41,063 bases of DNA from Glomus cerebriforme (lineage: Eukaryota; Glomeromycota; Glomeromycetes; Glomerales; Glomeraceae), in the NCBI GenBank assembly GCA_003550305.1, contig QKYT01000035.1:59795-100857 (forward strand), in the 5' to 3' direction. How positions within the stretch are numbered: the first letter of the stretch is position 1; each line of letters begins with the position of its first letter. The notes beneath the pieces were generated by a model, which was not told where the DNA came from, searched no databases, and saw only the letters and a list, made by a program, of their open reading frames with translations. The position numbers were made by a program, and so were the translations under genes. Shown here in pieces: positions 1-10,990 of the stretch.

Positions 1-136
1 TAACAAAGACTTAAAAATGCATGAAATAGGGGTATTTAAATAATACATTATTTTTTCTTAAAAAGGTTTTAAAATATGAGAGTAAAATTGTATTTAGAAA
101 TTTCAAACATGAAATTATGCAGTTGATCAATTTTAA

Positions 137-299
137 TAATATCCGGNTATTATACATGGAAAATATCCNGGATACTTTAAAAATCATGTACCCTNCCTAT
201 CTATAGTACCCACCCATGTAATGTATCCCCGGATANANGCTCAAACCCCCAAAATTTGCAAGATACCCGGGGTACTATGGTCCGTGATATACGGTATTA
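137..299. mobile_element. Short MITE with TTAA flanks
   Basis: A GC-richer 163-bp block with imperfect inverted ends, TAATATCCGG on the left and TAATACCGTA on the right read from the other strand. TTAA lies on each side (133-136 and 300-303), which would fit a piggyBac-type target duplication. It has no coding capacity. Several N calls fall inside it. A GC-rich block with clustered Ns at 25590-25690 shares a GGGTACC-type motif and may be related. The ends are short, so the superfamily is an inference. Confidence 0.45.
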
Positions 300-386
300 T
301 TAAATAAATTTATATGTGCTTTCATTTATTTTTTTAATCATATTTATAAATATTTAATTATAGAGATACAAAATACTAGAATAAAT

Positions 387-527
387 ATGCATAAGCATTT
401 TTTATTTGAAATATACTTTTTAGAAGAAGATTTTGAGAATAAAAGTACTTTATCAGACTTAAGTGTTGAAGATTCTAATGAAAAATATATATTATTTGGT
501 TTTGAAATAGAAGATATGTTTAAATAA
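387..527 (+). CDS. Short unrecognised ORF (46 aa), possibly a coding relic
   Basis: An ATG-to-TAA frame of 46 codons whose residue make-up (alternating acidic and hydrophobic residues, ending EIEDMFK) looks more protein-like than the surrounding AT-rich noise. I recognise no family. No clear splice sites or neighbouring exons were found. It may be a leftover piece of a transposon gene or chance. It is listed because it is the only protein-like stretch in the first 3.4 kb. Confidence 0.2.
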   Translation: MHKHFLFEIYFLEEDFENKSTLSDLSVEDSNEKYILFGFEIEDMFK

Positions 528-1120
528 GATTTGGATTTGTAAAATATCAGTTTGATAAAATAGTGATGGTAAAATTATTCATTGAACATATAAATGCCAA
601 AACTCATACAATTACTATATAAGAAGAAAGCTAATATAAAAGAAATCTGTAAATGTGAAAGTGCAAAAGTAATCTATCTTAAAAAGTAAACTTTAATTTT
701 TTTGGCAGTATTATATATATTACTTCTATAATTAAAAAATATAATTATCAACTTTAAAAAAGAAATATATTATTAAATTACCACCTTATTTTAGAAATGC
801 TATAGAATAGGTCCAATTATTTGTGTACTTTAAAAATATTTTTCTGGTATAATTATCCATCTCAAAAATATATATAATGCAATTTGTCTTTTTTAACATG
901 ATTAAAAAATAATAAAAACTGATGCAATTAAAACATATAATAAACTGATAAAATAACAATAAAAAAAGTATAACTGGTTTATTAAGATAAGATTAAAAGG
1001 TGATGATAATCATCTTACCAGTTTTTTTTGAATAAAACTATCACAGATTGAATTGTGATAAAAATTTTATAATATCACAATAAATAATAATATATTACAA
1101 ATAAATAAATATTGAATATA
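528..1120. other. AT-rich intergenic stretch, small inverted repeats only
   Basis: No gene is visible. There is a small inverted pair, AACTGG near 974 and CCAGTT near 1017, spanning about 50 bp. A hairpin-capable ATCACA...TGTGAT pair lies around 1040-1060. Both could be minimal MITE remnants. Confidence 0.4.
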
Positions 1121-1122
1121 TT

Positions 1123-1440
1123 TATTATTAATAATTATTATTAGGATTTTGTAATTTATCACCATGACGATATATAGTAATTTTGTCCCGGTGTGATACA
1201 TAATGATGACAAATAGGATTTCATCATCAAAAAAAATCCTAAGTCCCCAGAATATTTAATAAAAATGGAGAAAGGTGGGCGTNACGAGATGTGATACTAA
1301 ACCTAATCACCTGACCCTAATCCTAACTCTAATCCTAACCTAACCCTAACCAAACCTTAATTCCAGCCAAAATTATTGGGTGCGATATATCGCCATGGCG
1401 ATAAATTATAATTTTCTTATTATTAATAATTATACATAAT
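1123..1440. mobile_element. MITE with long inverted ends and internal telomere-like tract
   Basis: The ends are inverted copies of each other over about 55 bp. The best-matching core is TAATTTATCACCATGACG at 1152-1169, matched on the opposite strand at 1391-1408, and the match continues to 1175/1385. There is no coding capacity. The interior differs from ordinary MITE filler because it holds a degenerate CCCTAA-type tract (1310-1358). The target duplication could not be defined because the flanks are simple AT sequence. Confidence 0.6.
1310..1358. repeat. Degenerate telomere-like repeat (CCCTAA-type)
   Basis: The tract reads as consecutive, slightly varied 6-mers: CCTAAT, CCTAAC, CCTAAC, CCCTAA and similar. 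This is the complement of the TTAGGG telomere unit used by many fungi. It is short, imperfect and internal to a MITE, so it is not a chromosome end. Confidence 0.6.
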
Positions 1441-2792
1441 CTTAGATGACTATTATAACTGTAATTTCAGATAAAACTAAAGAAACTTATCAATAAATTC
1501 TCAAATACCTTCTATATGTCACAAATAGACTTGCATTAAGAGTACTTTTTACAGATGTAAAACTGCTATAGTTATGACTATTTTTCTATTAATAAAATAT
1601 AAATACTGTATTTGACATTTACAAAAGAATTTTAAGAAAAACTTGAAGAAAAAGTTCTGTAATGAGTACTAAGATTTTGTAAGTGAGTGAAACAGACATA
1701 AACTTCTTATTAATTATCCAAAATAAAGTACATAAATATTTTAGATGTATAATGAAAACTGATATTATTAGTTGAATCTTGTATAAGTAATAATAAAATT
1801 AGCAAATAAAACTACTAATATTATACTTAATAAATAAATCTTTTAAAGAATTCTACAAAAAAAAATAAAATTTTATACAGATTTTTAGTTTTTTAGAGAT
1901 CTGCACAAATTTATTATTTTTTTTTTTATACTATATAGTAGCAGAATTACTAAATATCACAGATTTTTATGCTGCTAATCTGTGCAGATTTTCACTTTAA
2001 AAACTTTGGCAATGATAATAAGAAGTCATTTAGGTTAATCAATAACCAAAGAAATTTAAAAAGAATTCAAAAGAAAAAAATCAAATAGTATATTTTATAT
2101 AGAGCTATATTAAGTTCTGATAAATTTAAAAAGAATCAAAAAAAAAGTAAAATACATAAAAAATAAAAAGAATTATCTTATATATTACTTTAGAGAAATA
2201 TTTTAACAAAGAAAAAGCTAATTAGAAATACTAACAAAGAAAATAATTAACATATACAAGAAATTAAAAATTAAAGAATTAGATAACTATATTACTCAGA
2301 TAAAATAAAAAAATTAATATTTGTTATTTTAGCATTAGATTTAAAAAATGAAAAGTAAATCTAAAAAAAGTAAATGAAAAGAAAAATCATATGATCATTT
2401 ACTTAAAATTTAAAAATAGATATTAATTAAGTAGTTGCTAGATAAATATAATTATTTTTTATCTTATGGTTAGTTAAATCAAAATAAAAGGCATTTATTA
2501 TTGGTGATATATTATTCTAAAAAAATAGTTCATATAAGGTTTAATTTAGTATATAGGTTAAGTTAAAAAAAATTTAAAATACTTAATATAAGATACTTAG
2601 AATTAATTTTTTGTAATTTAGAAAACTTGATTTTATTTTTTAAAAACAATTAAAAAAAAAAAGAAAATATATATGTTAAACAGAATCTAAATATAGCATT
2701 TTGGTAACAGAATGAAAGATGGATTTATCATTTGGCATATACTAGTGGTATTATACTAACAGTTATATTTTATTTAATTTTAATTAGAAAAG
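1441..2792. other. AT-rich intergenic DNA
   Basis: I see no gene here. An inverted pair of the motif ATCTGCACA (about 1900-1908 and 1979-1990) suggests one more tiny decayed MITE. The rest is low-complexity A/T sequence. Confidence 0.4.
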
Positions 2793-3001
2793 TAGGATTG
2801 CTTGTTTAAACTCTTTTAAAATCCTATGTTTAGTTTTGCCAAATTTTTACTATAATTTTATTATAGTTTTGTAAAGTTTCATCAATTTTATTCATCAAGT
2901 TTTGTTAACTTTTAATAAGACTTTAATATAATTTTGTCAAATTACTATATTTCATCATTTTGCCTATTTGCTAAACCTTCTAATTTTGCCAAGCAATCTT
3001 A
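2793..3001. mobile_element. Short hAT-like MITE (209 bp)
   Basis: Ends are TAGGATTGCTTG on the left and TAAGATTGCTTG read from the right. Inside are repeated TTTTGCCAA/TTTTGTCAA-type motifs at short spacing. The 8-bp flanks (2785-2792 and 3002-3009) agree at 5 of 8 positions, all mismatches being A/G, so the target duplication is only tentative. It has no coding capacity. It ends about 420 bases from the 3' end of the SEC7 gene. Confidence 0.5.
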
Positions 3002-3009
3002 TAGGAGGG

Positions 3010-3425
3010 TAGAAAGAATTTATAAAAAATAAATAGAAATTTGTAATTATAAATAAATATCTAATAAATATCTTTAGAACATGTTAAAAAAAAAAAATTT
3101 GCAAAGAAATATAAATTAAGTATTTAAATAAAAGATATATATTAATCTTTTAATATAACTATACTATAGTAAATGCTATAATGTATTATTAAACAAAATT
3201 ATAAGTCTATCAGCTATTACATTTTTAATTAACATTTATTTACCATGTATTTTAAAAATACTTTGCAAATTATAATTTATAAGTAAAAAAAAATAAATCT
3301 AAAAATTATAATTAAAATTATAATACATTTTTCAGTATAATAGAAAAAATAATATTATGGTGGTAATTTAGTTAATTTAGTCAATTTAGTATGATAAAAT
3401 TATATATTATAATAGTCCTTTACTG
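3010..3425. other. 3' flank of SEC7
   Basis: AT-rich sequence downstream of the minus-strand SEC7 stop codon. It presumably contains the 3' UTR and polyadenylation signals, but the sequence is too A/T-rich to single out one signal. Confidence 0.4.
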
Positions 3426-6400
3426 TTAATTATCCCATCGATCAACATTTAAAAATTCATTTCCTATTTTTTCTAAAAATTCTTGAAGTGCAACTCTAAC
3501 ATCTGATCCATCCACACCAATTATCTTAATTGCTAATTGATAAAAATCTGGTATTTGTTTTCTCAATCCAACTAATCTTGTAGTTCTTGTATCATGTATT
3601 TCTCCGGCATCATCATCAAATAAGTCAGCATCACTATCTGCTCGTCTTCCATAATCCCATTTTGTTTTACATAATTCTCTAAGTACAATTATTACCAATG
3701 GTGACCAATTTGTCATTTCCCGTTGTTGTTGACTAGATACTGGTTCATTAATTAATCGTATAAATTGTTCAAGTACTTTTGTTGATTCTTCCACTAGTGG
3801 TGGTAATAAATCCTGATCTGCATCACCAAATGTTCGGTATAAATCATAAAGAATTGATAGAAATACTGATAATGCTGATGTTTCTTGTTTCGTAAGATTT
3901 GGCATTTGCTGAACATATCCTTCTTTTAATAACGCACGTCGAAGGCCATGATTAGCATTGAAGTCATATGCAAATTTATAAGAGTTGTAAAGACATCTCA
4001 ACCATCGATTTCGATATTCTGCCGGCATTCGTGCAAGATAATGAACTTGTTGTTCTCTTGATGCTGCATCATTAAGAGCTAGATCTCGCACTGATTGAAT
4101 GGCAGTAAGTTGTGCTGCACATTTAATAATCGCATGAGGGAAATCAATATCAACCTTTGTAGTTGTAGATGCTGTCTGAGCAGGTGAATATGGATTCTCA
4201 TTTATGAGAGAATCAATAGAATCTCCTTCTGAAACCGAAGAACCATTTGGAATTTGGTTGCCGCCACTTATATGATTTGATCTAACACTAATTGTCTCGT
4301 CTCTGTTATTATCGGATGTAGCTGTATCCACTTCCAATAGTTCTTTTGGTGTAGTCCACTTGAAAATTTCTTCAAGTGTATTAGTCACTATTCCCCATGT
4401 TACATCATCAAAACGCATTCCATTTCTGGCTATTAAATTATGGAAACATCGAATACCTGTCTGACCCAATTTTTCATTTCTACGTTTAAGTAGTGCTACA
4501 AGTAAATCTAACAATTCGACTAAGAATTCGGGTTGTGTAACAAATATTTCGTGAAATCGAGCATAAAGATCTACCATCAGGCGTATTGTTTGAATCCAAA
4601 CTTCTGCTGTGGATTCACGCCTTCTAAAATCTACCGCTGAAGTTTGTTGTGATGGAGTTGGCTCTTTGAGATCTTCAAATATAGGCATAATAACATTTCT
4701 AAAAATCTTTATCCAATAAGTTATTTCAAACAGATGTCCCGTAGATTTCAATATGTCAAAAAGAGCTTCTAATGCCCTGTTTCGGACAGTTTGAGATTCC
4801 GAATCTATAACTAACCGAGAAAGCCCCGAAACAACGGGAAACCATTTCAAAAAGAATTGCTCTTCTTCAATATGCTGTAATTTCTTTTTCGGCAACGTAT
4901 ATTGTTCTGTAGTTGATGGTATTATCATAATATCCTTTTTATTGTCAGTTTTTCCAGAATTATTATCAACATCCTTAACTAAAATTTTAACACACCCTTG
5001 TAACATTCTTATTGCTTCATTAACAAGTTCTTCTTCCTTTGCATTAAAAGCGAATTCCACAATACAGTTTACAAAATCAACAAATGCTGGTCCAATAAGA
5101 TCCAGATGTTTTTGGTAAACTAACCTAGCAACACCGAAAGTATTCTCTACTAATTGAGGGTTTTCGTCAGATGCAGCACGACCAAAAACAACAAAGATGC
5201 TCTTCCAACCAGACTTGATGTTTTTTGCACGAGCAGAAATCATTTGAATAAATGACTGTATGATCAAGTCACGAATATTTGGCGAAGGATTATTTTTTAT
5301 TATATGTTCAAAAGGCTTCATAAATTCACTTTGGGTATTATAGTGCGATAACTCATCTCTTTCCAAAAATTTCATACTTAATTGTCTAAGAGAATCAATA
5401 GCAAAAATAGCAACAATATTATTAGGGTGACATCCAACGGTATTGAAATGGGGTTGAAGAATTTTCCAAATTTGTGTCCATTCAAACCGAATTCTTGACA
5501 TATTATAATATGCAATTTCGACAATACGCTGCAAGCTGTACATTCTCGGTGATGTCCTTGAAAAATTTACTTCTTCAAGAGAAACAGAGCATAATGCATT
5601 GAAAAAATGAACAATTGCATCGCCACTTAGTTTCACACTATTTGTAAAAATTCGATCAATGGCTATTATAGTGCTTTGTGATTGAAACTCTTTCATAACA
5701 CCTCCAAGTGACCCACGACGTGTTTTGCTAATACTCTGACGCGAAACAGAAGTTGTGGATGACGAAATATTCAAAGAATTTGTAGAAGATGGTAAAGCAT
5801 TTTTATTATTTTGCGAAGAATAATCCAATCCACTTACACCTTCTGCAGTATAAATGACCGACCCTGTTGAACTATCAATAAGTTGATAACGTTCCATCGT
5901 AGATACTGTCTTTAATACAATGAGCCATGAAGATTGTAAACCTTCACCGTAGGAATTGGCAGCAGAAAGTAATGTTTTTATTGCTGCTACATTCTTTGAC
6001 CTCATTTCATCAACATGATTTAAGCCCGTTAACTTGGCTAATGAAGACACAAAAGCATCCCTTTCAACATCCATTCTAAAAATACTACTTATTCTTATAG
6101 CACCAAGAAATCCTTCAAGGCAAAGTTCAACTGATTCTTGATTTGCTTGTATAAATTCAGCAGCTTTAAAATTTCCATTTGCGTCAGCTTCTTCAAAAAC
6201 AAGGCTAAGAGTAGCCATTAAAGGCCAACATACAATCGCAAACATCGGCTTAACATGGTCTGCATGTGAAGCACTTCGCCAAACGGCTGGTGTATGTCCT
6301 TCCCTGTTACTCTTTAACAATGCCTGACTTTTCTTTTGCATCTGTGAGATTTCTCTCTCGTATAATTCTTGGCGTTCGCGATCATTTGCATGACTAATCG

Positions 6401-9400
6401 CAGTTTTTGCTACTTCTGATATTTGTTCTTCCTCCATAACAATTTCATTATTCGCGATCTCATCAAATATTTCTCCCAAAAATTCATCAGGTAAATCATT
6501 ATTATTATTAATACCTCGATTGTTCTTTGTGAATTCAAATTTATCCATACGTCTTTTAACTTGTGCTGAATGCTGATCAGTATTTAGCATAATAACAGAG
6601 TAGGCAAGAATGTAAGCGGTGTCTGCATTTGCGAATACATCTGGATTATTTTCACAATAACGATCAGCAAACTTTTCCATAATTCGATCTATTTTTTGTG
6701 ATTCACCAGGCAATCGAAATGTCTGTAAAAATATTCTCAAAGCATCAACAAATCCAAGTCCCGTAAAATCCAAACGATCCACAAAGGCATGCATGATTTT
6801 GATGGCTTCTGAATCACCTTCACCCAAATATTCACCTATAGCAGCTTTGTTTAAACCAGGCGTTGAAGATAGAAAAGATATTAAGCTAGCACTATCATTT
6901 TTTAAGAAACCATTTCTTATTAAGAAATTAAGTCCTTTATGTGGCTTTGTGTTGAATAGTTTAATACCTTCACGCAAAGTTTGTTTACGGGACATTATTT
7001 CTTGATATTGTGCTGGATTATCTTCATAATCTTCTGTGCCAATACTACTTCCACTAGAATTTGCATGTAATGTAGAAAAATTTACATTGAGTAAAGGATT
7101 TTTTGAAAAGATAACTGGAGTCTTGTCTTCTGAAATATCAGGGGAAGGATTACGAGGTGAGGCTTGTGGAGTCTTCATGCCATTTTTCCTTTCCAAATCT
7201 TTACACCATTCAATCAAAGATTTGACTATTGCTATTAAACATCTTAATCCTTTCACCTTTAGTATCTTATCTTGTAAGGCCAGTAATTCTAGGTTTGACG
7301 AATTTGTACCCATTAAATTACCCATTGTCGATCCACTTTGACTTTTTGTGCGGATTTGCGAAATTTTAGATAATGAAGTTACTATATGTTCGAACACGCT
7401 AGCCATTAAAAAATCGCAATCGTAATTCAAATAAATATCCAGTAGAATTTGTGGCTTTTGACAAATCTTCATTAGACCTTGTAATACTAAATGTTTTTGT
7501 TGATAAGTTGCATTCGACATATCTAAGAATCTTAAATAAATTTCACTAAACAATACCTCCAATTCTGTTTTCAAAGGTGCACGGTAGTATCGCAATAACA
7601 TTAAAAAATTAGAAAGAGAAAGTTCAAAAAGTTGTTCATTAGATGATACCCCATTCTGTGATAATGAAACACAAAGAGATTGACGAATTAAATTAATAAA
7701 TAGTTCATCGGACTGAAAGATTGGTCCAGAATTATCTAAAATCGATAAAATTAATTCTAAGACTAAAGAGCGACCGCGAAGATTTATTTCTTCATTTTGC
7801 AAATTTTCGTTTGATTCAGACCGCATAGAAAGTCGACAAAATAACCTAAAGGTTAGGTAAAGGTCTTTACGTAAGATAATCCATGTCCCATGAGAAGTGT
7901 CTTGTTGATTATGTGTTGATTTAGGTTTCTGTCCAGTATTAAGAGGAGGTATTGTGATTTTCAGGTCTTTTTTGGATGCTAATGATGATCTCCTCCTTTT
8001 TAGAGGTGCTTTGTCATCGTTTGATAACTCGAATGATCCTTTAATGGTTGGTGTAATAGGTGGAGTAATAACAGGTGCAACATCAGAAATTCCATTTTTA
8101 CCTTTAACTCCATTTTCCAATTTCTTATTTAATGAAAATGAATTTTGTAAATTTTTATATTCATCAGAAGAATCATTATCTTTTTTGTTGATCCCTTTCT
8201 CGTCATTTATTTTTTCGATTATATCTTGTGAGCTAGATTTTTCATCATTTATAATTTCTTTTTCATCATTAGTATTTGTGTTAATTTCTGATGTAAATTC
8301 GGAAATTTCTTCTACACCATTTACTAAATTGGAATCAGATTCCGATTCAAAAGTTTCAATACTTTTATTCTTTTTTCCAATGGAAGAATCTGAAGAATCG
8401 TCTTTGTTAACCCTATTTTTTTCCTCATTTCTCTCATTATCTAAATCTTGATTATCTGTTCCTTTGATTTCTTGAAAATTAGAACTTTTTGCAGCTTCTT
8501 GTTTTGATAGTTCAATAGAAAATTCTTTCCACCTCGCAACAATTGCATTTGAAATTTGAGTCAATTCAGCTTTTGCAGTTGCTTGATTTATTTGACTCTT
8601 CGAAAAACAATAGATATTACAACAAGTTTGAATAATTTTTAATAAACTAATTCCGTGAACAGGACATTGTTCTGTAGTGACAAGTGTAAGTAACACTTTT
8701 AATATTTGAAGTTGAACAACATGATCAGTTTGAGGACCAACAAAACCAATACAAACTGTATGAACGACATCATCAATTAATCGGGCAGGATTAGGAAAAT
8801 TGGAATGACTATTTTCTTCAATTCCATTTGATTCATTATTATCGAAAGGTGTGTTTATGTCAATACATGATATATTATTTGTCTCACTAAACCCACCAAT
8901 ATTATTATTCCTTTTTACTTTCGAATCCTTCTTTTTTATTTGTGCATCTTTTGGAGGTGTAATTGGATTTAATCCTTTAAAAAGTCCGTGTGCAATAACT
9001 TTTTGTAAACAATCTAATGCTAAAATTCTTATATTATTTGGCATTGAGTTACCACAAGCAAGCCTAAATGGTTGCCAATAATTATCGGCCATAATTTTTG
9101 GTAAATCTTCTCCAGCACGCGCAAATAAACTACTAGAAATCGATGCTCGTCCATTCCCACCAGATAACAAACCAGGAGAAGCGCTTTCTATTGATTTGCC
9201 TGGAGACGAACTACTTTTTGTTTTCCCCCCCTTTCCAGTAGTTTCACCAGAAACTTTCTCATTGGCTACGTCCGTAGTGGAGCTAGCAGTTCCGTCTTGT
9301 TTATTTTTTAAGTTTGTTTCATTCGAAGCATTTTCTTTAGTGATTATATCTATGTTTTGTAGTAGTAGTTCTAAAGCCGTAGAACATACTTGTTCAAGCT

Positions 9401-9464
9401 CTCTTTGTTTTGATGATTGAGCCTCGGCTAATAGCCTTTCCAATGCACCCTTAAGGATGCTCAT
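3426..9464 (-). CDS. SEC7: Sec7/BIG-type Arf guanine nucleotide exchange factor
   Basis: A 2012-residue protein encoded without introns. Family knowledge: yeast Sec7 and animal BIG1/2 load GTP onto Arf at the trans-Golgi and drive coat recruitment. Seen here: an N-terminal DCB-like segment (residues about 1-310, interrupted by Ser/Asn-rich inserts) and an acidic, Asn/Ser/Lys-rich linker (about 315-530). A HUS region (about 530-760) carries the HUS box NYDCD from residue 680. The Sec7 domain runs over about 825-1012. Its catalytic glutamic finger is E921 in the FRLPGES motif, and the NTDQH motif follows. After that come HDS-type helical repeats to about residue 1950, beginning with KPMFAIVCWPLMATLSLVF. 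The length matches yeast Sec7. The start is the first ATG of the open frame, followed at once by the conserved amphipathic DCB start. No break was seen. Confidence 0.95.
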   Translation of the reverse strand: MSILKGALERLLAEAQSSKQRELEQVCSTALELLLQNIDIITKENASNETNLKNKQDGTASSTTDVANEKVSGETTGKGGKTKSSSSPGKSIESASPGLLSGGNGRASISSSLFARAGEDLPKIMADNYWQPFRLACGNSMPNNIRILALDCLQKVIAHGLFKGLNPITPPKDAQIKKKDSKVKRNNNIGGFSETNNISCIDINTPFDNNESNGIEENSHSNFPNPARLIDDVVHTVCIGFVGPQTDHVVQLQILKVLLTLVTTEQCPVHGISLLKIIQTCCNIYCFSKSQINQATAKAELTQISNAIVARWKEFSIELSKQEAAKSSNFQEIKGTDNQDLDNERNEEKNRVNKDDSSDSSIGKKNKSIETFESESDSNLVNGVEEISEFTSEINTNTNDEKEIINDEKSSSQDIIEKINDEKGINKKDNDSSDEYKNLQNSFSLNKKLENGVKGKNGISDVAPVITPPITPTIKGSFELSNDDKAPLKRRRSSLASKKDLKITIPPLNTGQKPKSTHNQQDTSHGTWIILRKDLYLTFRLFCRLSMRSESNENLQNEEINLRGRSLVLELILSILDNSGPIFQSDELFINLIRQSLCVSLSQNGVSSNEQLFELSLSNFLMLLRYYRAPLKTELEVLFSEIYLRFLDMSNATYQQKHLVLQGLMKICQKPQILLDIYLNYDCDFLMASVFEHIVTSLSKISQIRTKSQSGSTMGNLMGTNSSNLELLALQDKILKVKGLRCLIAIVKSLIEWCKDLERKNGMKTPQASPRNPSPDISEDKTPVIFSKNPLLNVNFSTLHANSSGSSIGTEDYEDNPAQYQEIMSRKQTLREGIKLFNTKPHKGLNFLIRNGFLKNDSASLISFLSSTPGLNKAAIGEYLGEGDSEAIKIMHAFVDRLDFTGLGFVDALRIFLQTFRLPGESQKIDRIMEKFADRYCENNPDVFANADTAYILAYSVIMLNTDQHSAQVKRRMDKFEFTKNNRGINNNNDLPDEFLGEIFDEIANNEIVMEEEQISEVAKTAISHANDRERQELYEREISQMQKKSQALLKSNREGHTPAVWRSASHADHVKPMFAIVCWPLMATLSLVFEEADANGNFKAAEFIQANQESVELCLEGFLGAIRISSIFRMDVERDAFVSSLAKLTGLNHVDEMRSKNVAAIKTLLSAANSYGEGLQSSWLIVLKTVSTMERYQLIDSSTGSVIYTAEGVSGLDYSSQNNKNALPSSTNSLNISSSTTSVSRQSISKTRRGSLGGVMKEFQSQSTIIAIDRIFTNSVKLSGDAIVHFFNALCSVSLEEVNFSRTSPRMYSLQRIVEIAYYNMSRIRFEWTQIWKILQPHFNTVGCHPNNIVAIFAIDSLRQLSMKFLERDELSHYNTQSEFMKPFEHIIKNNPSPNIRDLIIQSFIQMISARAKNIKSGWKSIFVVFGRAASDENPQLVENTFGVARLVYQKHLDLIGPAFVDFVNCIVEFAFNAKEEELVNEAIRMLQGCVKILVKDVDNNSGKTDNKKDIMIIPSTTEQYTLPKKKLQHIEEEQFFLKWFPVVSGLSRLVIDSESQTVRNRALEALFDILKSTGHLFEITYWIKIFRNVIMPIFEDLKEPTPSQQTSAVDFRRRESTAEVWIQTIRLMVDLYARFHEIFVTQPEFLVELLDLLVALLKRRNEKLGQTGIRCFHNLIARNGMRFDDVTWGIVTNTLEEIFKWTTPKELLEVDTATSDNNRDETISVRSNHISGGNQIPNGSSVSEGDSIDSLINENPYSPAQTASTTTKVDIDFPHAIIKCAAQLTAIQSVRDLALNDAASREQQVHYLARMPAEYRNRWLRCLYNSYKFAYDFNANHGLRRALLKEGYVQQMPNLTKQETSALSVFLSILYDLYRTFGDADQDLLPPLVEESTKVLEQFIRLINEPVSSQQQREMTNWSPLVIIVLRELCKTKWDYGRRADSDADLFDDDAGEIHDTRTTRLVGLRKQIPDFYQLAIKIIGVDGSDVRVALQEFLEKIGNEFLNVDRWDN

Positions 9465-9912
9465 AGGTTAGAATTTATGTAAAAGTGGTATAATCGTTTT
9501 CAAGGGATAAGCTTATTACAGATAAAATAAATTTGTGTATGCGGCGTTAATCATTCACATCAAGCCACAAACAATGCATAGCCTGAAGTCCTGAACTAAT
9601 TTTTAGCCGCGGTTCCGTGAGGCAGTGCATGCAGTAACACCACTGTAATACCAGTAATACCAGTGACCAGTGACCAGTACAACTTACCCAGTATCGCCAC
9701 AAAATTTTTCCACCTCCACATGATCTGAATTTTTGCCCAAAATTAACCAGCCAGAATTATAAAAAATTTAATGAAAAATCTTTATAAATAATTATTAATT
9801 AATGAATACGTTTTAATGATTGTAGTATAAGTAAAATTTTAAAAATATACATTATAAAAGCAAATTTATATATAACTTTTTTTGGATTTTTCTTTAAATT
9901 TTATTATATTTA
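9465..9912. promoter_or_regulatory. Upstream region of SEC7 with a short CCAGT repeat
   Basis: The first 300 bases upstream of the SEC7 ATG are markedly less AT-rich than the rest of the intergenic DNA. They hold a microsatellite-like tract of ACCAGTA/GACCAGT units (about 9646-9680). No TATA element can be assigned with confidence. The promoter role is inferred from position only. The region ends where the hAT-like element at 9921 begins. Confidence 0.4.
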
Positions 9913-10319
9913 TATATATTTAAAGCTTCACATGAGCCAGCTTGAGCTGAGCCAGAAACTGGCTCAAGCTTAGCTCTTGAACTGAGCCTGTAATAAGCTG
10001 AGCTATGATAAATATCAGCTTAAGCTTTTTGAGTTAAGCTGAGCCAGGATAAATCCTGGCTTGAGCCAAGCTGATTTGAGTCAGCTTGAACTTTATATAT
10101 AATAAATTTTTTTATAAGATTGATTACATATATTTTAGCTTTATAATATTTAATACTTAAGTTAAAGTATTTATTATAAATTGTTTATAATATTGCAATT
10201 ATAATTACACTAAATAATTAAAAAAATAATTTATCAAATAATTAAAAAAAAAGACATTTACTACAAAAGAAATAAAAGAAATAAATAATCATTTTCAAGA
10301 AATTATGTTAATCAAAATT

Positions 10320-10990
10320 CTTTATATATTTTTCACATGAATGTTTCATCATCTTCATGTTCTCTCATTTGTTCTATGCATTCTTTTAACGTTCAAATCT
10401 AAAATATAAATAAATTCAGTTTACAATATTAACAATATATAAAATAAATGGTTAATTATATACTGTATTTATTATTGATAATTACCAGGCCTTTGCCAAA
10501 AAAGAGTATTGAACTCTTCAAAATAATAATTTTTTAAAACAGAATGTCTTCCTCTTCCATCCTCTTTCATATATAAACATGTTTCCTAAAATATAAAGAA
10601 TTAATTACCTAATATATAATTTTATATATTTACTTAATATGAGACTTTGAAATTTTCTTTTACATTGATTTCTATTGAATTGCATTACTTTATTTCAGTT
10701 AATTCTTCTTGCAATGCTATTCCAGAACAGTCTTCTGCTTTTACTTACTATTTGGTAATATTTGATGTTTCTAAATTTACATTAGTTTATTAAAAGTCTA
10801 ATTGATTTTTCAGTCTATAATTGTTTTTTATTAGCATTATTATTTGATGGATTAGATTGAATAGTATTAGAAGAATTCAAAGTGTTGTTTGATGGATTAG
10901 ATTGAACAGTGTTAAATGAATTGGAATTGTTATTTGATGGATTAGATTAAACAGTATTAGATGAATTGAAAGTGTTGTTAGTTAAAAACA
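10320..10990 (-). pseudogene. Spliced-gene-like coding fragments, unrecognised, degenerate
   Basis: On the minus strand, short open pieces are bounded by splice-like signals. The best is 10486-10587: 33 codons beginning ETCLYMKEDGRGRH and ending FWQRP, preceded by TTTTAG and followed by GTAATT. A second piece around 10680-10735 contains ALQEELTEIK followed by a GTAATG donor. A third near 10322-10385 reads ECIEQMREHEDDETFM and ends in a TGA. Upstream (10841-10980) is a 45-bp repeat array that can encode a 15-residue Asn/Ser repeat. I do not recognise the family. The phases do not join cleanly and there are internal stops. It may be the remains of the outer element's own gene or of a captured host gene. 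Confidence 0.35.
10841..10980 (-). repeat. 45-bp tandem repeat, about three copies
   Basis: The unit starts TTTGATGGATTAGATT at 10843, 10888 and 10933, giving an exact 45-bp period. Because 45 is a multiple of three, the minus strand stays in frame and reads as a 15-residue repeat containing QSNPSNN. One copy has CAA changed to TAA, making a stop. This supports a former coding origin. Confidence 0.75.

Noticed and set aside
6793..9420. Plus-strand open frames opposite SEC7 (for example 7954-8451)
   Set aside because: They are antisense shadows of a well-supported coding region with Phe/Ser/Leu-rich translations and no recognisable domain.
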